Assembly: GCA_026394695.1 (NCBI GenBank)
Contig: JAPKXT010000146.1
Span: 1-14,769, forward strand
Reading direction: 5' to 3'
From: Methanoregula sp.
GTDB lineage: Archaea > Halobacteriota > Methanomicrobia > Methanomicrobiales > Methanospirillaceae
DNA length: 14,769 nt
Shown here: positions 6,985-13,776 of the stretch, piece by piece
Numbering within the stretch: position 1 is the first letter of the stretch
Layout of the letters: the number at the start of each line of letters is the position of its first letter
Translations under genes and position numbers: made by a program
The notes under the pieces: generated by a model
Seen by the model: only the letters and a program-made list of their open reading frames with translations
What the model was told of the DNA's origin: nothing
Databases searched by the model: none

Positions 6985-7123
6985 ATGGCGTTTCTGGAAC
7001 CAAAGAAGATTGCACTGCTTCTCGCGGTGCTTACCGGTTTCTTAACCCCCTTTGATCTTTGCCATACTCTGCTGCTGCGGGATCTACTTCTCGCTTGTGC
7101 GGGGAACATTATGTGAGGGGTGA
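6985..7123 (+). CDS. Small one-helix membrane protein, apparent frameshift
   Basis: ATG 6985 is preceded by AAGGA (6974-6978), a good ribosome site, so a short gene starts here. The first frame reads MAFLEPKKIALLLAVLTGFL, a charged N-terminus running into a hydrophobic helix, and stops at 7116 after 43 codons. The +1 frame continues the helix more naturally from the CCCCCTTT run at 7046-7053: LIFAILCCCGIYFSLVRG and so on to TGA at 7121-7123. Loss of one base in that run gives a 45-residue protein with one transmembrane helix, whose stop lies three bases before the next start, as expected for a translationally coupled partner. The function is unknown. Sequencing error, a true mutation, or +1 frameshifting at CCC-T are all possible. 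Confidence 0.5.
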
Positions 7124-7126
7124 ATT

Positions 7127-7711
7127 ATGCACGAATTGTTATCAGTCTGGACGGGAAAAAAAGGCCTGAAACTGATTGCGGCACATGCCCTCGTCTATGC
7201 ACTGCTCCTTATCCCGTTCAACCAGCTGCAATGGGTAGTGGCAGGTATCCCTGTCCGACCTGCCGCTGCCATTCCGGTGGTCTGCGGGATCCTGTTTGGC
7301 CCGGCGGCTGCGTGGGGCCTTGGGATCGGCAATATTGCCGGTGACCTTTTTGGCTCGTGGTCGCTGATGAGCATTGTGGGATTTTTCATCAACATGGCAT
7401 ATCCGTACTTCGCGTACCGTTTATGGCACGCGCTCGTGAAGACGCGGGAGGCTGGAATTGACCAGTACATGATGTTCTCGTTCTGGTTTGTGACGATTGT
7501 GGCTACTTTTCTGAGCATGTTTCTTCTCGCTGGTGGCGGCACCATCTTCTTTGGCCGGCCTTTTGAGAGTAAGTTCATCGGGTATTACACCAACAGCATC
7601 CTTCTTGCCATGCTTGCCGGAGCCATACTATTTTATGTCATTTACCCATGGGCGGTGAAGCGGGACGCTGTCTATGGGAGGAAATGGGATGAGAAGACCA
7701 TGAAATGGTGA
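7127..7711 (+). CDS. ECF-type transporter S component-like membrane protein
   Basis: A 194-residue membrane protein with about five or six hydrophobic helices. The segment IPVRPAAAIPVVCGILFGPA (41-60), followed by GLGIGNIAGDLFGS (64-77), is typical of substrate-binding S components of energy-coupling factor transporters and related QueT/ThiW-like families, where this region lies near the substrate pocket. Such proteins import vitamins or other small molecules once joined to a shared EcfT and two ATPases; none of these genes is nearby, so it would be a solitary S component using a module encoded elsewhere, or a non-ECF relative. The substrate cannot be read from the sequence. The ribosome site GAGGGGTGA overlaps the stop of the small upstream gene. 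A T8 terminator follows at once. Confidence 0.65.
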   Translation: MHELLSVWTGKKGLKLIAAHALVYALLLIPFNQLQWVVAGIPVRPAAAIPVVCGILFGPAAAWGLGIGNIAGDLFGSWSLMSIVGFFINMAYPYFAYRLWHALVKTREAGIDQYMMFSFWFVTIVATFLSMFLLAGGGTIFFGRPFESKFIGYYTNSILLAMLAGAILFYVIYPWAVKRDAVYGRKWDEKTMKW

Positions 7712-7719
7712 TTTTTTTT
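7712..7719 (+). terminator. T8 terminator after the S-component gene
   Basis: Eight T residues directly after the stop codon. A perfect hairpin, CCTGCG-ATAA-CGCAGG, follows at 7732-7747. Confidence 0.6.
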
Positions 7720-7805
7720 CGAAATAATAATCCTGCGATAACGCAGGTTCCAAAATGCCGGAGAATTTCACCCATCTGGTCCTGAAAACCCCTGCGATAC
7801 ACGGC

Positions 7806-7847
7806 AGCCCGTCCCCGATCCGGGCTTGTATGGATACACTATATATC
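7806..7847 (+). promoter_or_regulatory. TATA box and inverted repeat before the DUF169 gene
   Basis: CTATATATC (7839-7847) is a strong TATA box; about 25 bp downstream transcription would begin near 7868, only a few bases before ATG 7872. A perfect inverted repeat AGCCCG-N9-CGGGCT (7806-7826) lies just upstream of it and could bind a regulator. Confidence 0.5.
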
Positions 7848-7871
7848 CATCCTGCACAAGAAAATCCTCAC

Positions 7872-8642
7872 ATGGATACAGGGATTCGTGACCGGTTTGT
7901 GACACTGTGGCAGACATATTGCCCGGGTGCTGAGCTGCCTATTACGTTTGAGGTCGGCAAGGATAGCAGGACGACAGAGAAAGCAAAAACCCCCAATGGC
8001 TGGCGATGCTTTGTCTGCGATCTTGCACGGGTGAGGAAAGGGACCTCACTGGTCTTTGACCGGACTTCAGTCACCTGCAGCGGCGGCCTGTTCTACCTTG
8101 GCTACGATACGCAGCGCAGCGAGAACTTCCGGTACTTCCTCTCATCAGGAAAACCCGGTGTGGTCGAGGGCGAGCGCTACAAAAAGAGCCCGGAGATCGT
8201 CGATGAGATCGATGCCCATCGTGTCTCCCTGCCTGCTGAAGGCAGGTGCTACACATTCCGGCGCTGGGACAAGCTGACGCCGGATGATACCCCGGACGTG
8301 GTGATCTTCTTTGCACGGCCGGAGGTGCTGTCAGCACTGTTCACGCTTGCAAATTTTGACCAGGCCGACCCGGATGGCGTGACCTGTCCGTTTGGTTCAG
8401 GGTGTTCCTCGATCATTCACTATTCCCGGCTTGAGCAGGAACGCTCCAACCCCCGGGCAGTGCTCGGGATGTTTGACCCGTCGGCACGTCCCTGTGTCCC
8501 GGTGGATGTCCTGACCTTTGCGGTCCCGATGAAGAAGTTTGAGAAGATGGTGGGAAATATGGACGAGAGTTTCCTCATCACAAAGACCTGGGAGAAGCAG
8601 AAAGGAAAGATTGCCCGGAGCAACGCGGTGTATTCGTCTTAA
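7872..8642 (+). CDS. DUF169 family protein, cysteine-rich
   Basis: A 256-residue soluble protein of the DUF169 family, common in anaerobes and of unknown function. Recognisable blocks are the N-terminal YCPGAELPITFEVG (16-29), GWRCFVCDLARVRKG (43-57), VTCSGGLFYLGYD (67-79) and VTCPFGSGCSSIIHY (170-184). Conserved-looking cysteines at 17, 46, 49, 69, 172 and 178 would suit a metal or iron-sulfur site; that role is my inference. The frame is open from 7755, but I chose ATG 7872 because the family blocks begin just after it and a TATA box at 7839-7847 places the transcript start beyond the earlier ATG. The mRNA would be almost leaderless. It follows the S-component gene but has its own promoter. 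Confidence 0.82.
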   Translation: MDTGIRDRFVTLWQTYCPGAELPITFEVGKDSRTTEKAKTPNGWRCFVCDLARVRKGTSLVFDRTSVTCSGGLFYLGYDTQRSENFRYFLSSGKPGVVEGERYKKSPEIVDEIDAHRVSLPAEGRCYTFRRWDKLTPDDTPDVVIFFARPEVLSALFTLANFDQADPDGVTCPFGSGCSSIIHYSRLEQERSNPRAVLGMFDPSARPCVPVDVLTFAVPMKKFEKMVGNMDESFLITKTWEKQKGKIARSNAVYSS

Positions 8643-8989
8643 GGTCACCGTCCGCGTTGCTGGAGGGGTTGGGGATTGTCAGAACCGTGCGTAAATAAGA
8701 TTTTATGTACACTTTTTTGAGGGTATATGTGTCGGTACAGTACATTCCCTGGATGCTAATTATGTCAATGCAGTGAACTTTTTCCCTTTTTTACGTTGTG
8801 GTGTTTAGAGCACATGGGTTGGCACAATACGATCAGGATCCTAAAAAACGATCGTAGAGTGGAATGAAAAATAGGGGGACGGGAGCCTGCCATCTCCCGA
8901 ACACGAGGCAGAGCGGATGGACAAAGGTCTCCCTTAAAGAGGTACAGGCAATCATTGCCCTGGCAGACCGTCGCAAGCGCAGAGGGAGA
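8643..8989. other. Intergenic region between convergent genes (about 350 bp)
   Basis: This lies between the DUF169 gene (plus) and the RelE-like gene (minus). A T6 run at 8713-8718 may terminate the first. A 58-codon frame (8864-9040, plus) contains a basic helix-like stretch VSLKEVQAIIALADRRKRRG but lacks a ribosome site and overlaps the toxin end, so it is at most a relic. I see nothing else. Confidence 0.5.
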
Positions 8990-9271
8990 CTATCTACGGG
9001 AATACTCCTTATGAGCATTTTCAATTGTCATGATTTTTAAGATTTTTATGACGTTTTCATCAGTTTCGATGATATAAAATACCGTAAAGGATCTGCCGAT
9101 ATGAAGACGGTACACCGCGGGTGGATGGGGGTAGTTTAGTTTTTCCTTGTTTCCTTTCGGAAACGGATCTTCTCTTAAGTCCAGGATTTTTTCAACGATA
9201 ATACGCCGGGTTTTTTGGGGAAGATTTTTTAGGAATTTTTCTGCTTTTCTTTCAATGACAAGAGTGAACAC
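8990..9271 (-). CDS. RelE/ParE superfamily toxin
   Basis: A 93-residue basic protein with the RelE/ParE pattern: an N-terminal strand and helix pair (FTLVIERKAEKFLKNLPQK), then DLREDPFPKGNKEKL, the core strand pair YRLHIGRSFTVFYII (54-68) and a final strand VIKILKIM. RelE-type toxins cleave mRNA in the ribosome, ParE-type poison gyrase; the sequence does not decide which. The start is GTG, supported by GGGAG eight bases upstream. It follows the antitoxin gene by about 20 bases, the normal antitoxin-first order, and is probably co-transcribed with it. The downstream edge is convergent with the DUF169 gene. Confidence 0.87.
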   Translation of the reverse strand: MFTLVIERKAEKFLKNLPQKTRRIIVEKILDLREDPFPKGNKEKLNYPHPPAVYRLHIGRSFTVFYIIETDENVIKILKIMTIENAHKEYSRR

Positions 9272-9291
9272 GCTCTCTCGCTCCCGGCGCG

Positions 9292-9525
9292 TTAATCACC
9301 GTTCATAATCTCTTCCGGATCAAAAGCTACAAACTCGCCGGTCCTGTCAATCTCGGTGATCATCTTCCAGTCCCGGTAGTCCCGCTCGCGTTGGATCATC
9401 CCGGTAAGCAGTTCATCATAACTCTGTCCGGCTTCTTTTAAGTCATACAGGCTCACCCAAGTGAGTTCTTTCACAGGAATGCGCTTGATCTGATTGCCAC
9501 CGGTTTGAGTGGTGCTGGAAGACAT
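9292..9525 (-). CDS. Antitoxin of the RelE-like toxin
   Basis: A 77-residue acidic protein directly upstream of the toxin. Residues 12-46 (IKRIPVKELTWVSLYDLKEA, then QSYDELLTGMI) follow the strand-helix-helix layout of archaeal ribbon-helix-helix-like antitoxins, with a C-terminal acidic tail (FDPEEIMNGD) likely to wrap the toxin. Such antitoxins neutralise the partner and usually repress their own promoter. The frame is open up to 9747, but ATG 9525 is chosen because family-like sequence begins there and a TATA box at 9549-9559 puts the transcript start close to it. The exact family is uncertain; the role rests on position and pattern. Confidence 0.75.
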   Translation of the reverse strand: MSSSTTQTGGNQIKRIPVKELTWVSLYDLKEAGQSYDELLTGMIQRERDYRDWKMITEIDRTGEFVAFDPEEIMNGD

Positions 9526-9548
9526 ACAGATCCATTGATCAGCGGGGC

Positions 9549-9600
9549 ATTTAAAATTGTGCACATTTGCCTCAATGTACAAAAATGCCATAAAGGGCAT
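9549..9600 (-). promoter_or_regulatory. Toxin-antitoxin promoter and possible operator
   Basis: On the minus strand CAATTTTAAAT (9549-9559) is a TATA box about 29 bp before ATG 9525, giving a nearly leaderless mRNA. Upstream, ATGCC (9585-9589) and GGCAT (9596-9600) form a short dyad that could be an autoregulatory site. Confidence 0.4.
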
Positions 9601-9710
9601 ATTGATTCTATCCTTCTCCCCCGCTCCAGGCGAAGCCGAATGGTGACGGGCGTGGGAAAATGAAGATCGCATATCCGTATGCAGGAAGAGAAATCTGTCG
9701 CCTGGTATCC

Positions 9711-10106
9711 TTAAACCAGGATAGCCGTTACCCCGTATTTTTTGCACAGAGCGCCACTTGACGATCCGCAGTAACCAGCGTGGAATGATCCGAACGGGCT
9801 TGTGCTTTTGAACAATGCATCGTAGACCGGAGTATCCGGAAAAAGCGCGATTGATAACGCTTCAGCCATGAACTGTGGTGCAGGTTTCAGGGAGAGGGGT
9901 CCTTGTGTGAACAGAAGTTCCATGGATGAATACAGGAGAGGAACCTGCTCTTTTTCAATCAGCCCGGCTATCGCTACGAACAAAGTCCAGAATACTTTCT
10001 TCACTTGTTCATTCTTCCCGAACGCCTCGATGGCCGCATCCGTATCCGCCCTCACACCTCTCTGTATCAGTTTAGGCAAGAAGACAAAGAGCGGAAGAAA
10101 TTGCAC
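9711..10106 (-). pseudogene. Frameshifted PIN-domain (VapC-like) toxin remnant
   Basis: The open frame ends with PLSLKPAPQFMAEALSIAL and TPVYDALF, the pattern before the third acidic residue of VapC-type PIN ribonucleases, but then loses sense. The +1 frame from about 9812 continues with STLVTADRQVALCAK, an unmistakable PIN core ending, and at the A6 tract (9738-9743, minus strand) the original frame resumes with KKYGVTAILV and a stop. Two opposing frameshifts are therefore needed. Upstream, AGLIEKEQVPLLYSSMELLF fits the middle of a PIN domain, but the N-terminal motif with the first catalytic aspartate is missing or unrecognisable. No VapB antitoxin precedes it. I call it a decayed toxin gene; sequencing error in homopolymers could explain part of the damage. 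Confidence 0.65.
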
Positions 10107-10199
10107 CGCGAAGTGGGCCCTGTACTATGCGTGGAGAGTTTTGCGCAATTAAAATAATGAAAGATTTTTTTATTCATACCCCGGTTGCTACCAGCCCTT

Positions 10200-11738
10200 T
10201 CAGGGTCCCATGCAACGGACAGAAGCACCTGTATTCCTCGCACAGGTCAGAATGGTGGTACCACCCCCGAGCGGTGCCATATGTTCCCTGACTGCATCAT
10301 CTACATGGTGTAGATCTGAATCTCCTATCGCAAAAAGGGTCGGGCCGAATGAACTCATTCCTGCACAGGCAGCTCCTGCTTCGCGCATTACCTGGATCAG
10401 AGCCGGGATATCCTTGTGCTGGAGACCAAGTTCCCCTTTTTTAAATCCGAGATCCTGAATCCTGTTGACAGCACGTGCAAAAAGGTCAAGATCATGTTCC
10501 ACGATCCCAGGGAGCATATGCATGAGTATTTCGTGGCATATCTCCCGTACTTCTTCACCAGGAACAGGACAAAATTGTGAAAAAATATCCTGCTCCCGTC
10601 CACCACTTGCACCAGGAGGAAGGTTGGGAATCGCGAGGAGTATTTTCCAGTCTGCAGGAAAATCGTGGTGGACTATTACACAGGCAGGGCGTACTCCTTT
10701 GGATGTCCCGGAAGGAGAGAAAAATGTTTTTTCCCTACCCGGACCGAAATTATGTCCCCCGTCGATTAAAAAGCCTCCCAGCTCAAATGCACCTGTTCCA
10801 ATCCCTGATGTCCCACCACGTCCTGCAAGGAGGGCAAGCTCACGGGGCGTATGGGGTCTGTTATATAATTCGCATATCGCCCGTGCAGTTGCCAGTGCAA
10901 CCTGCGTTCCGCTCCCCAGACCGGCATGTTGCCTGAAGTGGTTCCGGAGGGTGAATTCTATACCCCCATGGATGTTAAGCTGACCGAGGACACTTCCGGC
11001 TACTGAAAGGACGGTATCCCGGCACCATGCATCACCCCCTTTTACCGCTATTTCACCGGCGATTCGTGCTTCGAGGAGCAACCGGGGTTCTTCAAGCGCA
11101 ATTCCAATTCCCCCGTCCACTCTTCCGGACATACCATTCATGTCTATCAGACCTAAATGGAGGCGGGAGGGGGTCTCGATAATTACCCGGCGCTCATCGA
11201 GGAATTTATGATAAGGAAATTGCTCCTGGATAACAATAAGTGGCCGTCCACCATGAATTATCTGGTATTCTCTGAAAAGAAGTGGTTCATTCCGGAACAT
11301 TTTGAATATCTCTGCGGTTTCTCCTGAAGCAGGCCTGACATCAGCAGTCAGAATTTCCCGGCGGGCCTCTATCCTGTGCTGCGTGATTATTTTTCCGATA
11401 GGGATATCCGCTCTGAGAAGGTCGTTACGGAACTCGGGTGGCAGACGATCAATCGGGGTATATGAAATCGCATATATCAGCACCTCCCCGGAATCAATAT
11501 TTTTTATTTCAACAACCCTGTGATTGACGTGACTTCCCGCCAGTATTCCCAGTTTTTGAGCAATCTCCGGATCAGCAGAAATAATTTCCTGTACTCTGGT
11601 CGTTATTACTATCTGTTTCCCGGTGATTGCCTCCAGTAACTGGGTTACAGAGCCATCAGTCCCCAGAAGGATTTTTTGCACGGGTGACAGATGTCCGAAT
11701 TCTTCTTCAATCTGTTGCAGGCGAAGAGGAATATTCAT
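10200..11738 (-). CDS. mptG: Chorismate lyase (DUF98) - beta-RFAP synthase fusion
   Basis: A 512-residue fusion. Residues about 1-180 form a DUF98/UbiC-like chorismate lyase: LLGTDGSVTQLLEAITG (24-40), Arg74 in HRVVEIKN, IGKIITQHRIEARREI (114-129) and Glu172 in IQEQFP, matching the catalytic Arg and Glu of UbiC, which releases 4-hydroxybenzoate and pyruvate from chorismate. Residues about 185-512 are beta-ribofuranosylaminobenzene 5'-phosphate synthase of the GHMP superfamily: SRLHLGLIDMNG (191-202), RVDGGIGIALEEP (206-218), HAGLGSGTQVALATARA (271-287), GRGGTSGIGTGAFELGG (306-322) and GMSSFGPTLFAIG (460-472). That enzyme joins the aromatic acid to PRPP at the start of the methanopterin side arm. 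Separate genes do these jobs in Methanocaldococcus. AAAGGAGA lies about 13 bases before ATG. It diverges from trpE. Confidence 0.9.
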   Translation of the reverse strand: MNIPLRLQQIEEEFGHLSPVQKILLGTDGSVTQLLEAITGKQIVITTRVQEIISADPEIAQKLGILAGSHVNHRVVEIKNIDSGEVLIYAISYTPIDRLPPEFRNDLLRADIPIGKIITQHRIEARREILTADVRPASGETAEIFKMFRNEPLLFREYQIIHGGRPLIVIQEQFPYHKFLDERRVIIETPSRLHLGLIDMNGMSGRVDGGIGIALEEPRLLLEARIAGEIAVKGGDAWCRDTVLSVAGSVLGQLNIHGGIEFTLRNHFRQHAGLGSGTQVALATARAICELYNRPHTPRELALLAGRGGTSGIGTGAFELGGFLIDGGHNFGPGREKTFFSPSGTSKGVRPACVIVHHDFPADWKILLAIPNLPPGASGGREQDIFSQFCPVPGEEVREICHEILMHMLPGIVEHDLDLFARAVNRIQDLGFKKGELGLQHKDIPALIQVMREAGAACAGMSSFGPTLFAIGDSDLHHVDDAVREHMAPLGGGTTILTCARNTGASVRCMGP

Positions 11739-12140
11739 CAGAGTTGATATTCTCCTTTCTCGATATTAAACAGCAAGATCAACCGTACGGGATATAACAT
11801 ATGTTGCACAAGGCAGGAACGATCGGGGTATCGATCCCGCCCTTCATTGCTCTCCTTCATCATGCTCACCGTACTGTGTCCGGTGCCCGCCTTACAAAAG
11901 ACGGGATGTTTACTTTAATACTGTCAACAACAGAGCGTATCAATTAATCGCAGGATCGCAACTCGTCCATATACCCATTTATCCTTGTCTGTCCACAGGG
12001 GAATATCCGCTATCTGCAGGAAATTCCGGCACCATTTTTATACTCTGCCTGTACGGTATGACCCATCACCCTGCGCTCTTTGCTTCCCCCAATTAAAAAG
12101 TTAAATAAAATACACCAATAACCAAAAAAATACAACAATG

Positions 12141-12154
12141 CATAAATATGTACA
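12141..12154 (+). promoter_or_regulatory. trp operon TATA box with TGTACA motif
   Basis: CATAAATATG (12141-12150) is a candidate TATA box; transcription would begin near 12171. TGTACA (12149-12154) overlaps its end. TGTACA is the TRP-box core bound by the repressor TrpY in Methanothermobacter; whether this organism has a TrpY homologue is unknown, and one hexamer is weak evidence. Confidence 0.35.
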
Positions 12155-12176
12155 AAGTAGACCATGATTCATGCAA

Positions 12177-12216
12177 CTGCCAGGGAATCGGCAGCTGATG
12201 GTACGGTGATGCCAAT
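12177..12216 (+). promoter_or_regulatory. trpE leader hairpins and ribosome site
   Basis: CTGCC (12177-12181) can pair with GGCAG (12190-12194). Alternatively ATCGGCA (12187-12193) can pair with TGCCAAT (12210-12216, one mismatch), enclosing GGTGAT (12205-12210) in or beside the loop. GGTGAT matches the archaeal 16S 3' end and sits nine bases before ATG 12220, fixing that start. Confidence 0.35.
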
Positions 12217-12219
12217 GGG

Positions 12220-13776
12220 ATGGAAACCACTCGCATGAAAAAGCAACTGAATTTTAATCTTGGACTGAAGGAATACCTGACCGCAGTAAAGGATCAGCCA
12301 AAACCGCTGATCATCCCGCTCTGTGCCGAGCTGCCTTTGCCGGACATCTCACCGCTGGATGTATATACCGGGACCCGGAACGGTAGCGGGTTCCTTCTTG
12401 AATCGATGGAGGGGAGCGAAAAGATCGCCCGCTACTCCTATATCGGGATCGATCCCGAGTTCGTGGTCACGATAGGTAAGACTGTGGACGTTCGGGGCAA
12501 TGAACGTTTTACTGCAATTGCAAAAGAACCTGAGGGTGAGACACCGGTTGACAAGATTAAGTCAATCCTCTCCCGGTTCTGCTATGTGAACGTAAAGGCG
12601 CCCCGGTTCTTCGGTGGAATGGTAGGCTACTTCGCGTACGACTGCGTGTACTCGCTCTTTGAGAAAGTACGCGAGGGGCACAACGGCAGCCCACCATCTG
12701 TCGGGAACCATGCCGGTGGAGATCATGATGCCGGTTTCATGCTCACCAAGGACTGCATAGTCTTCGATCATGCTGAACGGAAACTCTTCATCTTCTCCAG
12801 CCCGTTCCTCACCTACGAATCCGATCTGAAAGAAGAATATGAACAGAGCGTTTTGAAGATCCGGGCGCTGGGTGATCATATTGCATGCCTTGCAGCGGGT
12901 AAGAACACGAATGCAACGCTGAAGCAGGCGAACGGTAAAAAGCCGGAGTATATCCCTTCAGTATCGCAGGAAGCATTTGAGCGATCCGTAAAACGAGTGA
13001 AGGAGTACATTATCGCGGGGGACATCTTTCAGGCAGTGATCTCGCGCAGGATGGAGTGTGCGGTAAAAAACGATCCATTCGCGATCTATGCTGCGCTCCG
13101 GGAGATCAACCCGAGCCCGTATATGTATTATCTTGATTTCGGGGACGAGCAGGTGATCGGGGCGAGCCCCGAGATGCTCGTGCGGGTCGAGAAACGACGG
13201 ATAACAACCGTGCCAATCGCCGGCACCCGTCCACGGGGATGCGATGCCCGTGAGGATGCACACCTTGCACAGGAACTTCTAGAAGATCCCAAAGAGCGGG
13301 CCGAGCACACGATGCTCGTCGATCTCGCGAGAAACGATCTCGGACGGGTATGCCGGTTCGGTTCTGTTGAAGTCGGAGAATTCATGGGTATTGAGAAGTT
13401 CTCCCATGTCCAGCACATTGTCTCCACGGTCAATGGCGTGCTCAGAGATAATCTGGATTGTTATGATGCCTTCAAATCCTGTTTTCCGGCCGGCACCGTA
13501 TCGGGCGCACCCAAAATACGGGCAATGCAGATCATCAGCGAGGAAGAAACGCAGAATCGCGGGCTCTATGCCGGGGCTGTCGGGTATATCGGGTTTGACC
13601 GGAATCTCGAGTTTGCGATTGCAATCCGTACCGTAATTGTCCGCAATGGACGGGCATACGTGCAGGTGGGAGCGGGGATTGTCGCTGATTCGGTACCGGA
13701 GAATGAATGGAAGGAGACCGAGAGCAAGGCATCAGCGATGCTGCGGGCGATCGAACGGGCCGGGGTGTCGTCATGA
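12220..13776 (+). CDS. trpE: Anthranilate synthase component I
   Basis: TrpE turns chorismate and ammonia (delivered by TrpG) into anthranilate and pyruvate, the first step of tryptophan synthesis. The 518-residue length is normal. The N-terminal domain has SGFLLESMEGSEK (56-68) and RYSYIGIDP (71-79), where LLES is the tryptophan feedback element, so it is probably inhibited by tryptophan. The chorismate-binding domain shows IAGTRPRG (333-340), ERAEHTMLVDLARNDLGRVC (359-378), FPAGTVSGAPKIRAM (422-436) and GAGIVADSVPENEW (484-497). This signature set favours TrpE over aminodeoxychorismate synthase PabB, as does the following trpD. The start is ATG 12220 with GGTGAT nine bases upstream. The stop overlaps the trpG start as ATGA. 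Confidence 0.95.
   Translation: METTRMKKQLNFNLGLKEYLTAVKDQPKPLIIPLCAELPLPDISPLDVYTGTRNGSGFLLESMEGSEKIARYSYIGIDPEFVVTIGKTVDVRGNERFTAIAKEPEGETPVDKIKSILSRFCYVNVKAPRFFGGMVGYFAYDCVYSLFEKVREGHNGSPPSVGNHAGGDHDAGFMLTKDCIVFDHAERKLFIFSSPFLTYESDLKEEYEQSVLKIRALGDHIACLAAGKNTNATLKQANGKKPEYIPSVSQEAFERSVKRVKEYIIAGDIFQAVISRRMECAVKNDPFAIYAALREINPSPYMYYLDFGDEQVIGASPEMLVRVEKRRITTVPIAGTRPRGCDAREDAHLAQELLEDPKERAEHTMLVDLARNDLGRVCRFGSVEVGEFMGIEKFSHVQHIVSTVNGVLRDNLDCYDAFKSCFPAGTVSGAPKIRAMQIISEEETQNRGLYAGAVGYIGFDRNLEFAIAIRTVIVRNGRAYVQVGAGIVADSVPENEWKETESKASAMLRAIERAGVSS

Larger units (their letters stand above)
11739..12219. other. Divergent regulatory region between mptG fusion and trpE (480 bp)
   Basis: I see no gene here. 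On the minus side, GTTATATC (11791-11798) is a candidate TATA box with a perfect palindrome AACATATGTT (11796-11805) at its upstream edge. In the middle, CCCGCCTT (11886-11893) pairs with AAGACGGG (11898-11905) over an ACAA loop with one mismatch, and GATCGGGGTATCGATCCCG (11821-11839) is a weak dyad. The A/T-rich part (12095-12155) leads into the trp promoter. Confidence 0.5.

Noticed and set aside
7755..7871. N-terminal extension of the DUF169 frame
   Set aside because: The TATA box at 7839-7847 and the start of family-like sequence both favour ATG 7872.
8864..9040. 58-codon frame with a basic helix-like stretch
   Set aside because: No ribosome site, overlaps the toxin end, and resemblance to a DNA-binding helix is too slight.
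9526..9747. N-terminal extension of the antitoxin frame
   Set aside because: It contains the likely promoter and reads into the PIN remnant; no family resemblance.
12220..13776. Aminodeoxychorismate synthase (PabB) instead of TrpE
   Set aside because: The LLES feedback element and the overlapping trpG-trpD order indicate tryptophan synthesis.
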